Below, piece after piece: positions 42,901 to 50,516 of a stretch of DNA of 64,000 bases (positions are counted from its first letter, which is position 1; each line of letters opens with the position of its first letter). The notes under the pieces are model-generated. The model was given only the letters and a program-made list of their open reading frames with translations, was not told the origin of the DNA and did not search any database. Origin of the DNA: Lachnospiraceae bacterium UBA4260 (GTDB taxonomy: Bacteria; Bacillota; Clostridia; Lachnospirales; Lachnospiraceae); contig DGWK01000024.1 in NCBI GenBank assembly GCA_002395235.1, positions 5,105 through 69,104 of the forward strand, written 5' to 3'. The position numbers and the translations under genes are program-made.

Positions 42901-44274
42901 GGCGAAGGTCTCGATGAAGGAGCCGCAGCCGGAGGAGCAGGCCTCGTTGAGGAGGACGTTGTCCACGGCGTGATTCTTGATGCGGATGCACTTCATGTCC
43001 TGTCCGCCGATGTCGAGGATGCAGTCCACATCGGGATTGAAGAAGGCCGCCGCGTAATAGTGCGCGATGGTCTCGACTTCGCCTTCATCCAGAAGGAAAG
43101 CCGCCTTGAGCAGGGCTTCGCCGTAACCGGTGGAGCAGCTGCGCACGATATGGGCGTCCTCCGGAAGGAGCTTTTTGATCTCCTTAATGGAGCGAATGGC
43201 AGTCTTGATGGGGCTTCCCTCGTTGCCGCTGTAGAAAGAATACAGGAGCGAGCCGTCCTCGCCGACCAGCGCCAGTTTGGTGGTCGTGGAGCCGGCGTCG
43301 ATCCCCAGGTAGCAGTTGCCGTGATAATCGGCCAGATTACCGCGCTTTACGCGGGCCTTGCTGTGGCGCTTTTTAAAAGCGGCGTACTCCTCCTTGCTCT
43401 CGAAGAGAGGATCCATGCGGCCGATCTCAAACTGCATTTTGATCTCGCCGGAGAGTTTCTCTTTCATCTCCGAGAAGGTCAGGAAATTGTCTTCCTTCGC
43501 GTTCATGGCGCTGCCCATGGCGGCGAACAGGTGGGAATTCTCTACTTCAATTGTGTGTTCTTCATCCAACTTCAGAGTGCGGATGAAGGCTTCCTTGAGC
43601 TCTGTCAGGAAGTGGAGCGGACCTCCCAGGAAGGCGACATGGCCGCGGATCGGTTTGCCGCAGGCGAGTCCGCTGATGGTCTGGTTGACCACCGCCTGGA
43701 AGATGGAAGCGGCCAGGTCCTCTTTGGTGGCCCCCTCATTGATCAGGGGCTGGATATCGGACTTGGCAAAGACGCCGCAGCGCGCGGCGATGGTATAAAG
43801 GGACGTGTAGTCCTTGGCATATTCGTTGAGTCCGGAGGCGTCCGTCTGCAGAAGAGACGCCATCTGGTCGATAAAGGAGCCCGTGCCGCCGGCACAGATA
43901 CCGTTCATGCGCTGCTCTACATTGCCGTTCTCGAAATAGATGATCTTGGCGTCTTCACCGCCCAGTTCGATCGCGACATCGGTCTTGGGCGCGATCTCTT
44001 CGAGGGCTGTAGAAACAGAAACGACTTCCTGCACAAAGGGAACGCCCAGGTAGTTGGCCAGGGTCAGTCCGCCCGACCCGGTGATCACAGGGTGAATGGT
44101 GCATTCACCGAGATCTCCCATGGCCTCTTCGAGAAGGTCGTGAAGTGTTCCGCGGATATCGGCGTGGTGGCGGCGGTAATCTGCGAAGAGCAATTTATGT
44201 TCAGGATCCAGAATCGCTATTTTGACGGTGGTGGATCCGATGTCAATTCCTAAAGTAAAATCCCTGGCAATCAC
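39910..44274 (-). CDS. Giant 2-hydroxyacyl-CoA dehydratase activase/reductase-like protein
   Basis: A 1454-residue protein. It has two ASKHA ATPase domains of the BadF/HgdC type: residues about 5-265, starting FTLGIDIGSTTVKIAILD, and 320-580, starting YLGIDAGSTTTKLALVG. These carry Cys motifs CAGGTGSFIDQ and ACSSGCGSF for a 4Fe-4S centre. A Cys cluster follows (CGKCNNNC, near 625), then a DUF2229-type region and an HgdB-like dehydratase region (ACYPSLFVVGQIMEAL, MTQTGGGCRASNY; VCIQPFGCLPNHVVGKG). The C-terminal 50 residues are Lys/Arg/Ser-rich. Family members drive ATP-dependent low-potential electron transfer; the substrate here is unknown. GTG start with AGGAG 7 bases upstream. Confidence 0.9.
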   Translation of the reverse strand: MIARDFTLGIDIGSTTVKIAILDPEHKLLFADYRRHHADIRGTLHDLLEEAMGDLGECTIHPVITGSGGLTLANYLGVPFVQEVVSVSTALEEIAPKTDVAIELGGEDAKIIYFENGNVEQRMNGICAGGTGSFIDQMASLLQTDASGLNEYAKDYTSLYTIAARCGVFAKSDIQPLINEGATKEDLAASIFQAVVNQTISGLACGKPIRGHVAFLGGPLHFLTELKEAFIRTLKLDEEHTIEVENSHLFAAMGSAMNAKEDNFLTFSEMKEKLSGEIKMQFEIGRMDPLFESKEEYAAFKKRHSKARVKRGNLADYHGNCYLGIDAGSTTTKLALVGEDGSLLYSFYSGNEGSPIKTAIRSIKEIKKLLPEDAHIVRSCSTGYGEALLKAAFLLDEGEVETIAHYYAAAFFNPDVDCILDIGGQDMKCIRIKNHAVDNVLLNEACSSGCGSFIETFAKSLDYSVQDFAQAALFAEHPIDLGTRCTVFMNSRVKQAQKEGAEVSDISAGLAYSVVKNALFKVIKVSDASQLGRNIVVQGGTFYNDAVLRSLELISDGQVIRPDIAGIMGAFGAALIARERYDGETPGTMLSFDEIENLQFETSIRNCGKCNNNCRLTVNHFSGGREYISGNRCERGLGQEIKKNDIPNIYKYKLRRIFAYKPLSKEEAYRGTVGIPRVLNIYENYPFWATFFSKLGYRVVISPLSTHKVYEMGIESIPSESACYPAKIVHGHIMWLIRKGVDFIFYPSLFYERTEFDKADNHYNCPIVTSYPENIRNNVEEIGRGEVDFRNPFMAFTSVATVSAALKKEFSSIPEKEVEEAAYSGWTELMNCRRDIQKKGEEILKYMEDHNVKGIVLAGRPYHVDPEINHGIPEMINSYGIAVLSEDSISHLQDPERPIVVLDQWMYHSRLYAAASYVRGRDDLDLIQLNSFGCGIDAVTTDQVDDILSGSDKIYTCLKIDEVNNLGSARIRVRSLIAAIRIRDAKKTKRRMRQTAIKKVPFTEDMRKNFTILAPQMSPIHFDLLEPAVRACGYNLVVLPNDNRKAVDYGLKYVNNDACYPSLFVVGQIMEALSSGKYDLNRTAVIMTQTGGGCRASNYVGFIRRALKKAGMEQIPVISANMSGLEENPGFKLDLKLIGRAAFGIVLGDVMMRCIYRMRPYELREGSVEECHQKWLRRCSDFLTKTSGLNVPKVQRLAIEMIRDFDNIPIREERKPRVGIVGEILVKYAPAANNHLVDLLEQEGAEASVPDLMGFMLYCFYNQVYKAENLGTSKKTAMLCNAGIRTIETLLGPINRAYKKSRHFEPSTSIYQLVKYAEPIVSIGNETGEGWFLTGEMIELIHSGVENIVCIQPFGCLPNHVVGKGVIKHIRSLYPMANIAAIDYDPGASEVNQLNRIKLMLATAGKNAARKAAAEEKRARSASGKSGTGSRRKASKTAASSEKKSGRRRKLFPF

Positions 44275-44344
44275 AGAAAAACTCCTACTAACTTTAAAAC
44301 TTTATAAAACCTTAATAATTACAATTCTTTACGTCTAATAGAAC

Positions 44345-44384
44345 AGTATAAGTCAGCAATTTCAAAAATGCAATGTATTGCATT
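44345..44384 (-). promoter_or_regulatory. Activase promoter overlapped by an 18-base palindrome
   Basis: On the minus strand, TTGCAT (44373-44368), 17-base spacer and TATACT (44350-44345) form a promoter. The -35 box lies within the perfect palindrome AATGCAATGTATTGCATT (44367-44384), so a dimeric regulator bound there would block RNA polymerase. Confidence 0.68.
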
Positions 44385-44460
44385 GTGCAAAATTTAAACA
44401 TGTTAACCCGCAGGAGTCTCCCGCCTCGGTCCAAACTTAACAATTGTCCGGGCGGACTCG

Positions 44461-44489
44461 TTTACATTTAAATAAAGCGATGATAAAAT
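44461..44489 (+). promoter_or_regulatory. Promoter for the rhomboid-like gene
   Basis: TTTACA (44461-44466), 17-base spacer, TAAAAT (44484-44489), divergent from the activase promoter. Confidence 0.7.
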
Positions 44490-44540
44490 GTCTGCAAAAT
44501 ACTGATTTCAATATACTGATTTTAATAACAGGTGATGAAT

Positions 44541-45479
44541 ATGAACGATTTTGAGAGAAAGTTTAAGAAATACGCAGTGAGGGATCTCTCCCTCAAGCTG
44601 ATTATACTCTATCTGATCGGATATGTGATCTACTATGTAAATCCGCAGATTCTGTATTATATGACTCTGAACCCCTATGCCATCGTGCACGGGCAGATCT
44701 GGAGACTGGTATCCTGGATCCTGATCCCGCCGTCGGCCAGCAATATCTTCTTTATAGCGATCATGATGTTTTTCTATTACAGCATAGGAACGTCGCTGGA
44801 GAGGATCTGGGGCACCTGGCAGTACAATGTCTTTATTTTTACGGGCATCCTGCTGACGATCCTTTCCGCCTTCCTCTGGATGGGGTTCTCTTATCTGACG
44901 GGAGCGTCGGGCGTGATGGCGCAGGTGGGGGCCTCTTCCTATTTTGACTACTACTCAATGGCGTTTTCTACTTATTATATAAACATGGGAATTTTCTTCG
45001 CGTACGCGCTGACCTTCCCGGACGCCATGGTCCTGATGTTCTTCATCATCCCGATCAAGGTCAAGTGGCTGGGCCTTCTGGATGTGGCCTACCTTCTTTA
45101 TGAGTTCATCGGCGCATCGAGCGCCACGCGGTTCGCGATCGCGGCTACCTTCCTCAACATCGGGCTTTTGTACCTGCGCTTTAAGGGACCGGTGCGTTTC
45201 CAGGGCAGGCAGCTGGCGGGCCTCTTCGGCAGCAGGACCGGTCAGGGGACAGGCGGAAGGACCAATGCCGCATCCCGCAGACAGCCGGTCGGCTCAGGAA
45301 AGGTCGTGCACAGGTGCGCGATCTGCGGCCGGACCCAGGCGGACAACCCGGATCTGGAATTCCGGTACTGCTCCAAGTGCGAAGGAGGACAGGAATACTG
45401 CCAGGATCATCTGTTTACCCACGTGCACGTTAAGGCGGGCGAGAGACCGCACATGCAGGCGCCGGGCGGCGGAAACTAA
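44541..45479 (+). CDS. Rhomboid-like membrane protein with C-terminal zinc ribbon
   Basis: A 312-residue protein with about six membrane segments and a rhomboid-like layout (IWRLVSWILIPP where rhomboids have WR, and LTGASGVMAQVGA where they have GxSG). The TM6 histidine of the protease dyad is missing (ATRFAIAATFLNIGLLYLRF), so it is probably inactive or derlin-like. The cytoplasmic C-terminus is a Cys/His-rich zinc ribbon: HRCAICGRTQ, YCSKCEGG, YCQDHLFTHVHV. Starts at 44532 (GTG), 44535 and 44541 are possible; 44541 has the best spacing from AGGTG. Confidence 0.78.
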   Translation: MNDFERKFKKYAVRDLSLKLIILYLIGYVIYYVNPQILYYMTLNPYAIVHGQIWRLVSWILIPPSASNIFFIAIMMFFYYSIGTSLERIWGTWQYNVFIFTGILLTILSAFLWMGFSYLTGASGVMAQVGASSYFDYYSMAFSTYYINMGIFFAYALTFPDAMVLMFFIIPIKVKWLGLLDVAYLLYEFIGASSATRFAIAATFLNIGLLYLRFKGPVRFQGRQLAGLFGSRTGQGTGGRTNAASRRQPVGSGKVVHRCAICGRTQADNPDLEFRYCSKCEGGQEYCQDHLFTHVHVKAGERPHMQAPGGGN

Positions 45480-45553
45480 AGACAATCATACAGCCGGCCC
45501 CGGAACTGCGGGCGGCCGGCGTGAAGGATATTACCATCGGAGAATGACACAGA

Positions 45554-46294
45554 ATGGATGAAAGAGAAAAACAGCTTCTGTTTCTTGCGAGACTGAAGGA
45601 GACAGCGAAGAAAGCCGCGGAAAACGGCAATATGATCACAGAGGAGCAGCTGCAGGAAGCTTTTGCGGACCTGGATCTGACGGATGCCCAGATGGTGCAG
45701 GTCAGGGACTTTTTAAAGACTAAGGGCGTGGGGATTGGAGAAGCGCTGCCCCTCGAAGAGGTGATCACCGAAGAGGAGATGAACCATCTCAGGGAGTACG
45801 AAGAGATGATCGACGCCATAGAGATCCCTCCGGCGGGAGTACTGGATGCGATCAAGCTCTCCGCCATGGCGGGCGAGCGCGAGGCCCAGAAGAAACTCGT
45901 GGAGTGCTCCCTCCGAAAAGTCGTGGATATCGCAAGGCTCTATGCCGGGCAGGAAGTCTATATGGAGGATCTGATCGGCACGGGAAATGAAGCGCTCCTG
46001 ATCGCTGTCACACAGCTGGCTCCGCTGGAGAGTCCGGACGAAGTAGACGGCTATCTGGGACGCAGGATCATGGACGCCATGGAAGACCTGATCGCCATGA
46101 ATCTGGATGAAAAGGCGGCGGAGAAGGCTGTCGAGGAGAAGGTCAACCTGGTGGCTGACAGAGCCAGGGAACTTGCGGAGGAACTCGGCAGGAAAGTGAC
46201 AGTCGACGAGCTCGCGGCCGAGTACGAGATGGATCCCGATGAGATCCGGGAGGCGATCCGGCTCTCAGGCAGCGCGATTGGAGATATTCAATGA
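45554..46294 (+). CDS. Truncated sigma-70-like protein lacking region 4
   Basis: A 246-residue protein resembling part of a primary sigma factor. The N-terminus resembles region 1.1 (NGNMITEEQLQEAFADLDLTDAQMVQVRDFLKTKGV). The middle has a region 2-like helix set (LVECSLRKVVDIARLYAGQEVYMEDLIGTGNEALLIAV), and the end resembles region 3 (ARELAEELGRKVTVDELAAEYEMDPDEIREAIRLSG). The aromatic -10-recognition segment and all of region 4 are absent. It may be a core-binding factor or anti-sigma-like decoy. Its stop overlaps the next start (ATGA). Confidence 0.75.
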   Translation: MDEREKQLLFLARLKETAKKAAENGNMITEEQLQEAFADLDLTDAQMVQVRDFLKTKGVGIGEALPLEEVITEEEMNHLREYEEMIDAIEIPPAGVLDAIKLSAMAGEREAQKKLVECSLRKVVDIARLYAGQEVYMEDLIGTGNEALLIAVTQLAPLESPDEVDGYLGRRIMDAMEDLIAMNLDEKAAEKAVEEKVNLVADRARELAEELGRKVTVDELAAEYEMDPDEIREAIRLSGSAIGDIQ

Positions 46295-46719
46295 CGGATG
46301 AAAGACCCGGAAACGAATTTAAATACATAATACAGGACCTGTACAGGCTCTATTTTGGCGCCAAATGCACCTACAGTGAGATCATGGAGAGCGATGAGAC
46401 TTACACCAGATTCAAAGCTCTGTGCAGGAACTGCCTGATCACGGAAGTGGACCGGGATACGACCCTGGAGAGCCATTTTTATTACATGTCGCCCTCAGAC
46501 AGGGCGGCGGAGGTGTACACAAGCCTGGGGGCACGCGTCAGAGTGAACGTGCCGACTGTCAAAAAAGGGCTTCTGGGCAGAGAACAGCGCGTCTATAAGG
46601 AAGAGATCTGGAAGATCGAGGATCTCATGGCGCTGAGCGCGCAGAAGAAATCATTTCGGGGGATCGTGATCTCGGAGATCCAGATCCCGAAGCGGAAACT
46701 CAGGGAATTTGTGATTTGA
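46291..46719 (+). CDS. Small cytoplasmic protein cotranslated with the sigma-like gene
   Basis: A 142-residue protein of unknown function, overlapping the sigma-like gene by 4 bases, which implies coupled expression and perhaps a complex. Not recognised. There is no signal or membrane segment, and three cysteines (residues about 25, 45 and 48). The C-terminal half is basic (VPTVKKGLLGREQRVYKEEIW). A hairpin terminator follows. Confidence 0.72.
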   Translation: MTDERPGNEFKYIIQDLYRLYFGAKCTYSEIMESDETYTRFKALCRNCLITEVDRDTTLESHFYYMSPSDRAAEVYTSLGARVRVNVPTVKKGLLGREQRVYKEEIWKIEDLMALSAQKKSFRGIVISEIQIPKRKLREFVI

Positions 46720-46746
46720 TACTGTGTCCTGTGTGCTTGACAAAAA

Positions 46747-46801
46747 CGGACAGCGGAAAGGATAATAGAAGCGGAAAGCACTGCGCTGTCCGCTTTTTTA
46801 T
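46747..46801 (+). terminator. Terminator after the sigma-like operon
   Basis: CGGACAGCG and CGCTGTCCG form a perfect 9-bp stem with a longer loop, followed by CTTTTTTA. Confidence 0.8.
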
Positions 46802-46916
46802 GCGCCCGCCGTGCGGCGGCCCGCTCTGCGGGGCGCGAAATCAGATGCAAATTTCTCATGGCAGATCTACAGCCGGCTTCCGGCATTTTCCAATAAGCAA
46901 CTGTATTTGCAACTGC

Positions 46917-46944
46917 AAAAAATCGAATGTATTTTCGATTTTTT
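46917..46944 (+). promoter_or_regulatory. Long AT-rich palindrome upstream of the recA promoter
   Basis: AAAAAATCGAA (46917-46927) and TTCGATTTTTT (46934-46944) are perfect 11-base inverted arms around TGTATT. The core CGAATGTATTTTCG resembles a degenerate LexA box one base off CGAAC-N4-GTTCG symmetry; it could also form a hairpin terminator. Confidence 0.5.
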
Positions 46945-46955
46945 GCCGAAATCGC

Positions 46956-47004
46956 TTGCACTTCAAAATAGTGAGTGCTATACTAACACAAGAACAGACG
47001 TTCG
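46956..47004 (+). promoter_or_regulatory. recA: recA promoter with LexA (SOS) box
   Basis: TTGCAC (46956-46961), 17-base spacer and TATACT (46979-46984) form the promoter. GAACAGACGTTC at 46992-47003 matches the Gram-positive LexA/DinR core GAAC-N4-GTTC and covers the transcription start, so LexA would repress until DNA damage. Confidence 0.82.
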
Positions 47005-47022
47005 CAAATCGGAGGAAATCAA

Positions 47023-48084
47023 ATGAGTATAGATAATGAACAGAAGAAGAAAGCGCTGGACGCAGCACTGCTGCAGATCGAGAAGCAGTACGGCAAGGGA
47101 GCCGTCATGAAGCTCGGAGACCCTTCCGTCCAGATGAATATTGAGACTATTCCCACAGGCTCTCTGAGCCTTGATATCGCGCTGGGACTCGGCGGAATTC
47201 CCAAGGGCAGGATCATCGAGATCTACGGACCCGAGTCTTCCGGTAAGACCACAGTGACGCTGCACATGATCGCGGAAGTGCAGAAGAGAGGCGGAATCGC
47301 CGGATTTATCGACGCGGAGCACGCGCTGGATCCGGTCTACGCCAAGAATATCGGCGTCGATATCGACAATCTCTATATTTCCCAGCCCGACAGCGGCGAG
47401 CAGGCTCTTGAGATCGCCGAGACCATGGTCAGGTCCGGAGCCATCGACATCGTCGTCATCGACTCTGTCGCCGCGCTCGTGCCCAAGGCTGAGATTGACG
47501 GCGACATGGGCGATTCCCATGTGGGTCTTCACGCGCGCCTTATGTCCCAGGCGCTGCGCAAACTGACCGCAGTCATCAGCAAGTCCAACTGCGCCGTTGT
47601 TTTCATCAACCAGCTCAGAGAGAAGGTCGGCGTCATGTTCGGAAATCCCGAGACGACCACCGGCGGCCGCGCGCTGAAGTTCTACTCATCCGTGAGAATG
47701 GATGTGAGAAGGATTGAATCCCTCAAGCAGAGCGGAGAAGTGATCGGAAACCGTACAAGGATCCGCGTCGTGAAGAACAAGATCGCGCCGCCCTTTAAGG
47801 AAGCGGAGTTCGATATCATGTTCGGTAAAGGCATTTCCTATGTAGGAGATGTGCTGGACCTTGCCGCCAAGTGTGACGTCGTCAATAAGAGCGGCGCATG
47901 GTACAACTACAAGGGCAACAAGATCGGACAGGGCCGTGAGAACGCCAAGGCTTATCTCACCGCGCACCCGGAGATCCTCGAGGAAATTGACCGTCAGGTG
48001 AGAGAATACTATCAGCTTGATCCGGCGGGAGCCTTCAAGGCGCCGGAAGCACCTGCGGGCGCGGCACAGGAGAGCGAAGAGTAA
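47023..48084 (+). CDS. recA: Recombinase RecA
   Basis: Strand-exchange recombinase and coprotease for LexA. The 353-residue product has Walker A GPESSGKTT, EHALDPVYA, LLISQPDSGEQALEI-type motif (LYISQPDSGEQALEI), Walker B IDIVVIDSVAALVP, loop L2 NQLREKVGVMFGNPETTTGGRALKFY, and an acidic/Ala tail. Length is normal. GGAGG lies 8 bases before the ATG. Regulated by the SOS box at 46992. Confidence 0.98.
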   Translation: MSIDNEQKKKALDAALLQIEKQYGKGAVMKLGDPSVQMNIETIPTGSLSLDIALGLGGIPKGRIIEIYGPESSGKTTVTLHMIAEVQKRGGIAGFIDAEHALDPVYAKNIGVDIDNLYISQPDSGEQALEIAETMVRSGAIDIVVIDSVAALVPKAEIDGDMGDSHVGLHARLMSQALRKLTAVISKSNCAVVFINQLREKVGVMFGNPETTTGGRALKFYSSVRMDVRRIESLKQSGEVIGNRTRIRVVKNKIAPPFKEAEFDIMFGKGISYVGDVLDLAAKCDVVNKSGAWYNYKGNKIGQGRENAKAYLTAHPEILEEIDRQVREYYQLDPAGAFKAPEAPAGAAQESEE

Positions 48085-48286
48085 GAAATGATGAGGGACT
48101 GTATGCCTGAGGGCGATGCAGAGACTTTGACAGAATAAACAGGACAGTCAGCAGCAGGCTGCCACACTTATTTAACAGATAGTGCGGCGGCCTCCTGTTA
48201 CAATAGGGATGTTTCGGGGCGTCCTGCCGCTGCAGGGCAGAGGAGGCACATGCCGGCAGACACGGAACATGAGAAAGGGATGGAGA

Positions 48287-48793
48287 ATGACCGAGACAGA
48301 CAAGGATTTTGAACAGAAAAGGAAAGAGTGCCTGCGAAAGTGCGGCGTACTTCTTGCACAGCGGGACTATACCTGCAGCCGCCTTCGGGAAAAGCTCCTA
48401 TCCGGCGGCTTTGACGAAGAAGTGGCCGATTCGGTGCTGGACAGCCTCAGGGAAGCCAACTACCTCAATGATGAGCGCTACGCGCAGAATTATGTGCAGG
48501 CGCACTGGGAGGACAGGAGCCGGCTCAGGATCCGAATGGACCTGGAATCCCGCGGCGTGCCATCGGAGATCATAGGCGAAGTGATCCGTGCGGAGAGTCA
48601 GGAGCGCGGATCGGGAGCCGAGATCAGGCAGATCCTGAAGCTCATGCGCAAGCGCAGGTTTGATCCGCAGAATGCGACCTGGGAAGAAAAGAATAAAATG
48701 AAGGCTTTTCTGTACAGAAAGGGGTATGATCAATCATCCGTAAGGGCGGCCATGGAAGTGGAATCCCTTGACAGTGACCGGTTTAGTGTATAA
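48287..48793 (+). CDS. recX: Regulatory protein RecX
   Basis: Modulates RecA filament activity. The 168-residue product has the three-helix RecX repeats: RDYTCSRLREKLLSGGFDEEVADSVLDSLREANYLNDERYAQNYVQAHW, then RLRIRMDLESRGVPSEII and FLYRKGYDQSSVRAAM. It lies 200 bases after recA, consistent with co-regulation. The start at 48287 is chosen because it begins just before the conserved region; an in-frame upstream ATG at 48269 is possible. Confidence 0.88.
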   Translation: MTETDKDFEQKRKECLRKCGVLLAQRDYTCSRLREKLLSGGFDEEVADSVLDSLREANYLNDERYAQNYVQAHWEDRSRLRIRMDLESRGVPSEIIGEVIRAESQERGSGAEIRQILKLMRKRRFDPQNATWEEKNKMKAFLYRKGYDQSSVRAAMEVESLDSDRFSV

Positions 48794-48820
48794 AATTATT
48801 GAGTGCGAATCTGCCATCCG

Positions 48821-48904
48821 GGGAACCGCAGTGTTGTGAGCCGTAACAACGTCAGCGGGAACCGCATTGGCAATGAAACGCGAATTTAATAAGGAGGTGC
48901 TCCT
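48821..48904 (+). promoter_or_regulatory. rny leader: repeats flanking a hairpin and a masked ribosome binding site
   Basis: GGGAACCGCA occurs at 48821-48830 and 48857-48866, flanking the hairpin GTTGT...ACAAC (48833-48850). The rny ribosome binding site is inside AGGAG-GTG-CTCCT (48892-48904), a perfect small hairpin three bases before the ATG. This would dampen translation unless unfolded. Confidence 0.55.
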
Positions 48905-48906
48905 GT

Positions 48907-50454
48907 ATGACTACTGCAATTATCGCAGTGATTATTACACTTGCAATCTCTGTACCGGTCACTTTTCTTGTAACTTCCAACTACCGTAAGAAGCAGCAGG
49001 AGGAGACGATCGGAAATGCGCAGGAGAAGGCCAGAGCGATCATTGATGAGGCGCTGACTACTGCCGAGAACCAGAAGCGCGAGGCGATGCTGGAGGTCAA
49101 GGAAGAATCCATCCGGGCCAGAAATGAGCTGGACAAGGAAATCCGTGACCGCAGAGCCGACGTGCAGCGCAACGAGCGCAGGGTTCAGCAGAAGGAAGAG
49201 TCCCTCGACCGCAAGATGGAAAATCTTGAGCGCAAGGAACAGAGTCTGCAGTCCAAGGAAGAATCACTGAGCAAGCAGAGAGAAGAAGTCACTAAACTCG
49301 GTGAGCAGCGTCAACAGGAACTCGAACGAATTTCGGGATTAACCTCTGAACAAGCCAAAGAATACCTTTTAAAAATTGTTGAAGACGATGTAAGACATGA
49401 TTCCGCCGTCATGATCAAGGAGATCGAGACGGAGGCAAAGGAAGAGGCAGACAAGAAAGCCAAGGAATTCGTGATCAGCGCGATCCAGCGTTGCGCGGCA
49501 GACCATGTTTCCGAAGCGACGATCTCTGTCGTGCAGCTTCCCAGTGATGAAATGAAGGGGAGAATCATCGGTCGTGAGGGTAGAAATATCCGCACGCTCG
49601 AGACAATGACAGGTGTAGATCTTATCATTGACGACACGCCTGAAGCGGTCGTTATTTCCGGATTTGATCCCATTCGCCGTGAAGTTGCCAGAATTGCTCT
49701 TGAGAAACTGATCGTGGACGGAAGAATCCATCCCGCCAGAATCGAAGAGATGGTCGGCAAGGCACAGCGTGAAGTGGAAGCGAGAATCAAGGAAGAAGGT
49801 GAGGCGGCGACTCTTGAAGTCGGCGTACACGGAATTCATCCTGAGCTCGTCAGACTTCTGGGCAAAATGCGTTTCCGTACCAGTTACGGCCAGAACGCTC
49901 TCAAACATTCGATCGAAGTGGCACAGCTGTCAGGTCTGCTGGCGGGGGAACTGGGACTGGACATCCGTCTGGCCAAGAGAGCCGGCCTGCTGCATGATAT
50001 CGGCAAGGCAGTTGACCATGAAATGGAGGGATCTCACGTACAGCTCGGCGCTGAACTGTGCCGCAAGTACAAGGAGTCCCAGGTTGTGATCAACGCAGTG
50101 GAATCCCATCACGGCGATGTGGAGCCCACAAGTCTGATCGCATGCATTGTACAGGCTGCAGATACCATTTCGGCAGCAAGACCGGGTGCTCGCAGAGAGA
50201 CACTGGAAACTTACACAACCAGGCTCAAGCAGCTTGAAGAAATCACAAACAGTTTTAAAGGGGTTAGTAATTCTTACGCTATTCAGGCAGGCAGAGAAGT
50301 TCGTGTCATGGTAGTTCCTGAGCAGATCAACGATACTGATATGGTCCTTTTGGCCCGCGATATTTCCAAGAAGATTGAAAACGAGATGGAATATCCCGGA
50401 CAGATCAAGGTCAGCGTGATCCGAGAATCCAGAGTGACGGATTATGCCAAATAA
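48907..50454 (+). CDS. rny: Ribonuclease Y
   Basis: Membrane-anchored endoribonuclease that starts mRNA decay. The 515-residue product has an N-terminal membrane helix (about 4-24), a long coiled coil (about 27-160, KEESLDRKMENLERKEQSLQ), a KH domain with GRIIGREGRNIRTLE (about 205-270), and an HD domain (LLHDIGKAVDHEMEGSH, metal-binding His-Asp). Length is normal. recA-recX-rny order is common in Lachnospiraceae. A perfect terminator follows. Confidence 0.97.
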   Translation: MTTAIIAVIITLAISVPVTFLVTSNYRKKQQEETIGNAQEKARAIIDEALTTAENQKREAMLEVKEESIRARNELDKEIRDRRADVQRNERRVQQKEESLDRKMENLERKEQSLQSKEESLSKQREEVTKLGEQRQQELERISGLTSEQAKEYLLKIVEDDVRHDSAVMIKEIETEAKEEADKKAKEFVISAIQRCAADHVSEATISVVQLPSDEMKGRIIGREGRNIRTLETMTGVDLIIDDTPEAVVISGFDPIRREVARIALEKLIVDGRIHPARIEEMVGKAQREVEARIKEEGEAATLEVGVHGIHPELVRLLGKMRFRTSYGQNALKHSIEVAQLSGLLAGELGLDIRLAKRAGLLHDIGKAVDHEMEGSHVQLGAELCRKYKESQVVINAVESHHGDVEPTSLIACIVQAADTISAARPGARRETLETYTTRLKQLEEITNSFKGVSNSYAIQAGREVRVMVVPEQINDTDMVLLARDISKKIENEMEYPGQIKVSVIRESRVTDYAK

Positions 50455-50475
50455 GGCAAGAGAGTTGAAAGTGGA

Positions 50476-50509
50476 GTGGAGACGAGAGAAGATCTCGTCT
50501 CCGCTTTTT
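50476..50509 (+). terminator. Terminator of rny
   Basis: GTGGAGACGAG (50476-50486) and CTCGTCTCCGC (50494-50504) form an 11-bp stem followed by TTTTT. Confidence 0.88.
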
Positions 50510-50516
50510 GCGCGAA

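Noticed and set aside
40759..44253. A 1164-codon open frame on the + strand opposite the activase gene
   Set aside because: It is a shadow of the minus-strand 1454-residue protein, which has clear ATPase and Fe-S motifs and a ribosome binding site; the + product is low-complexity, rich in Asp/Val/His, with no recognisable domain.
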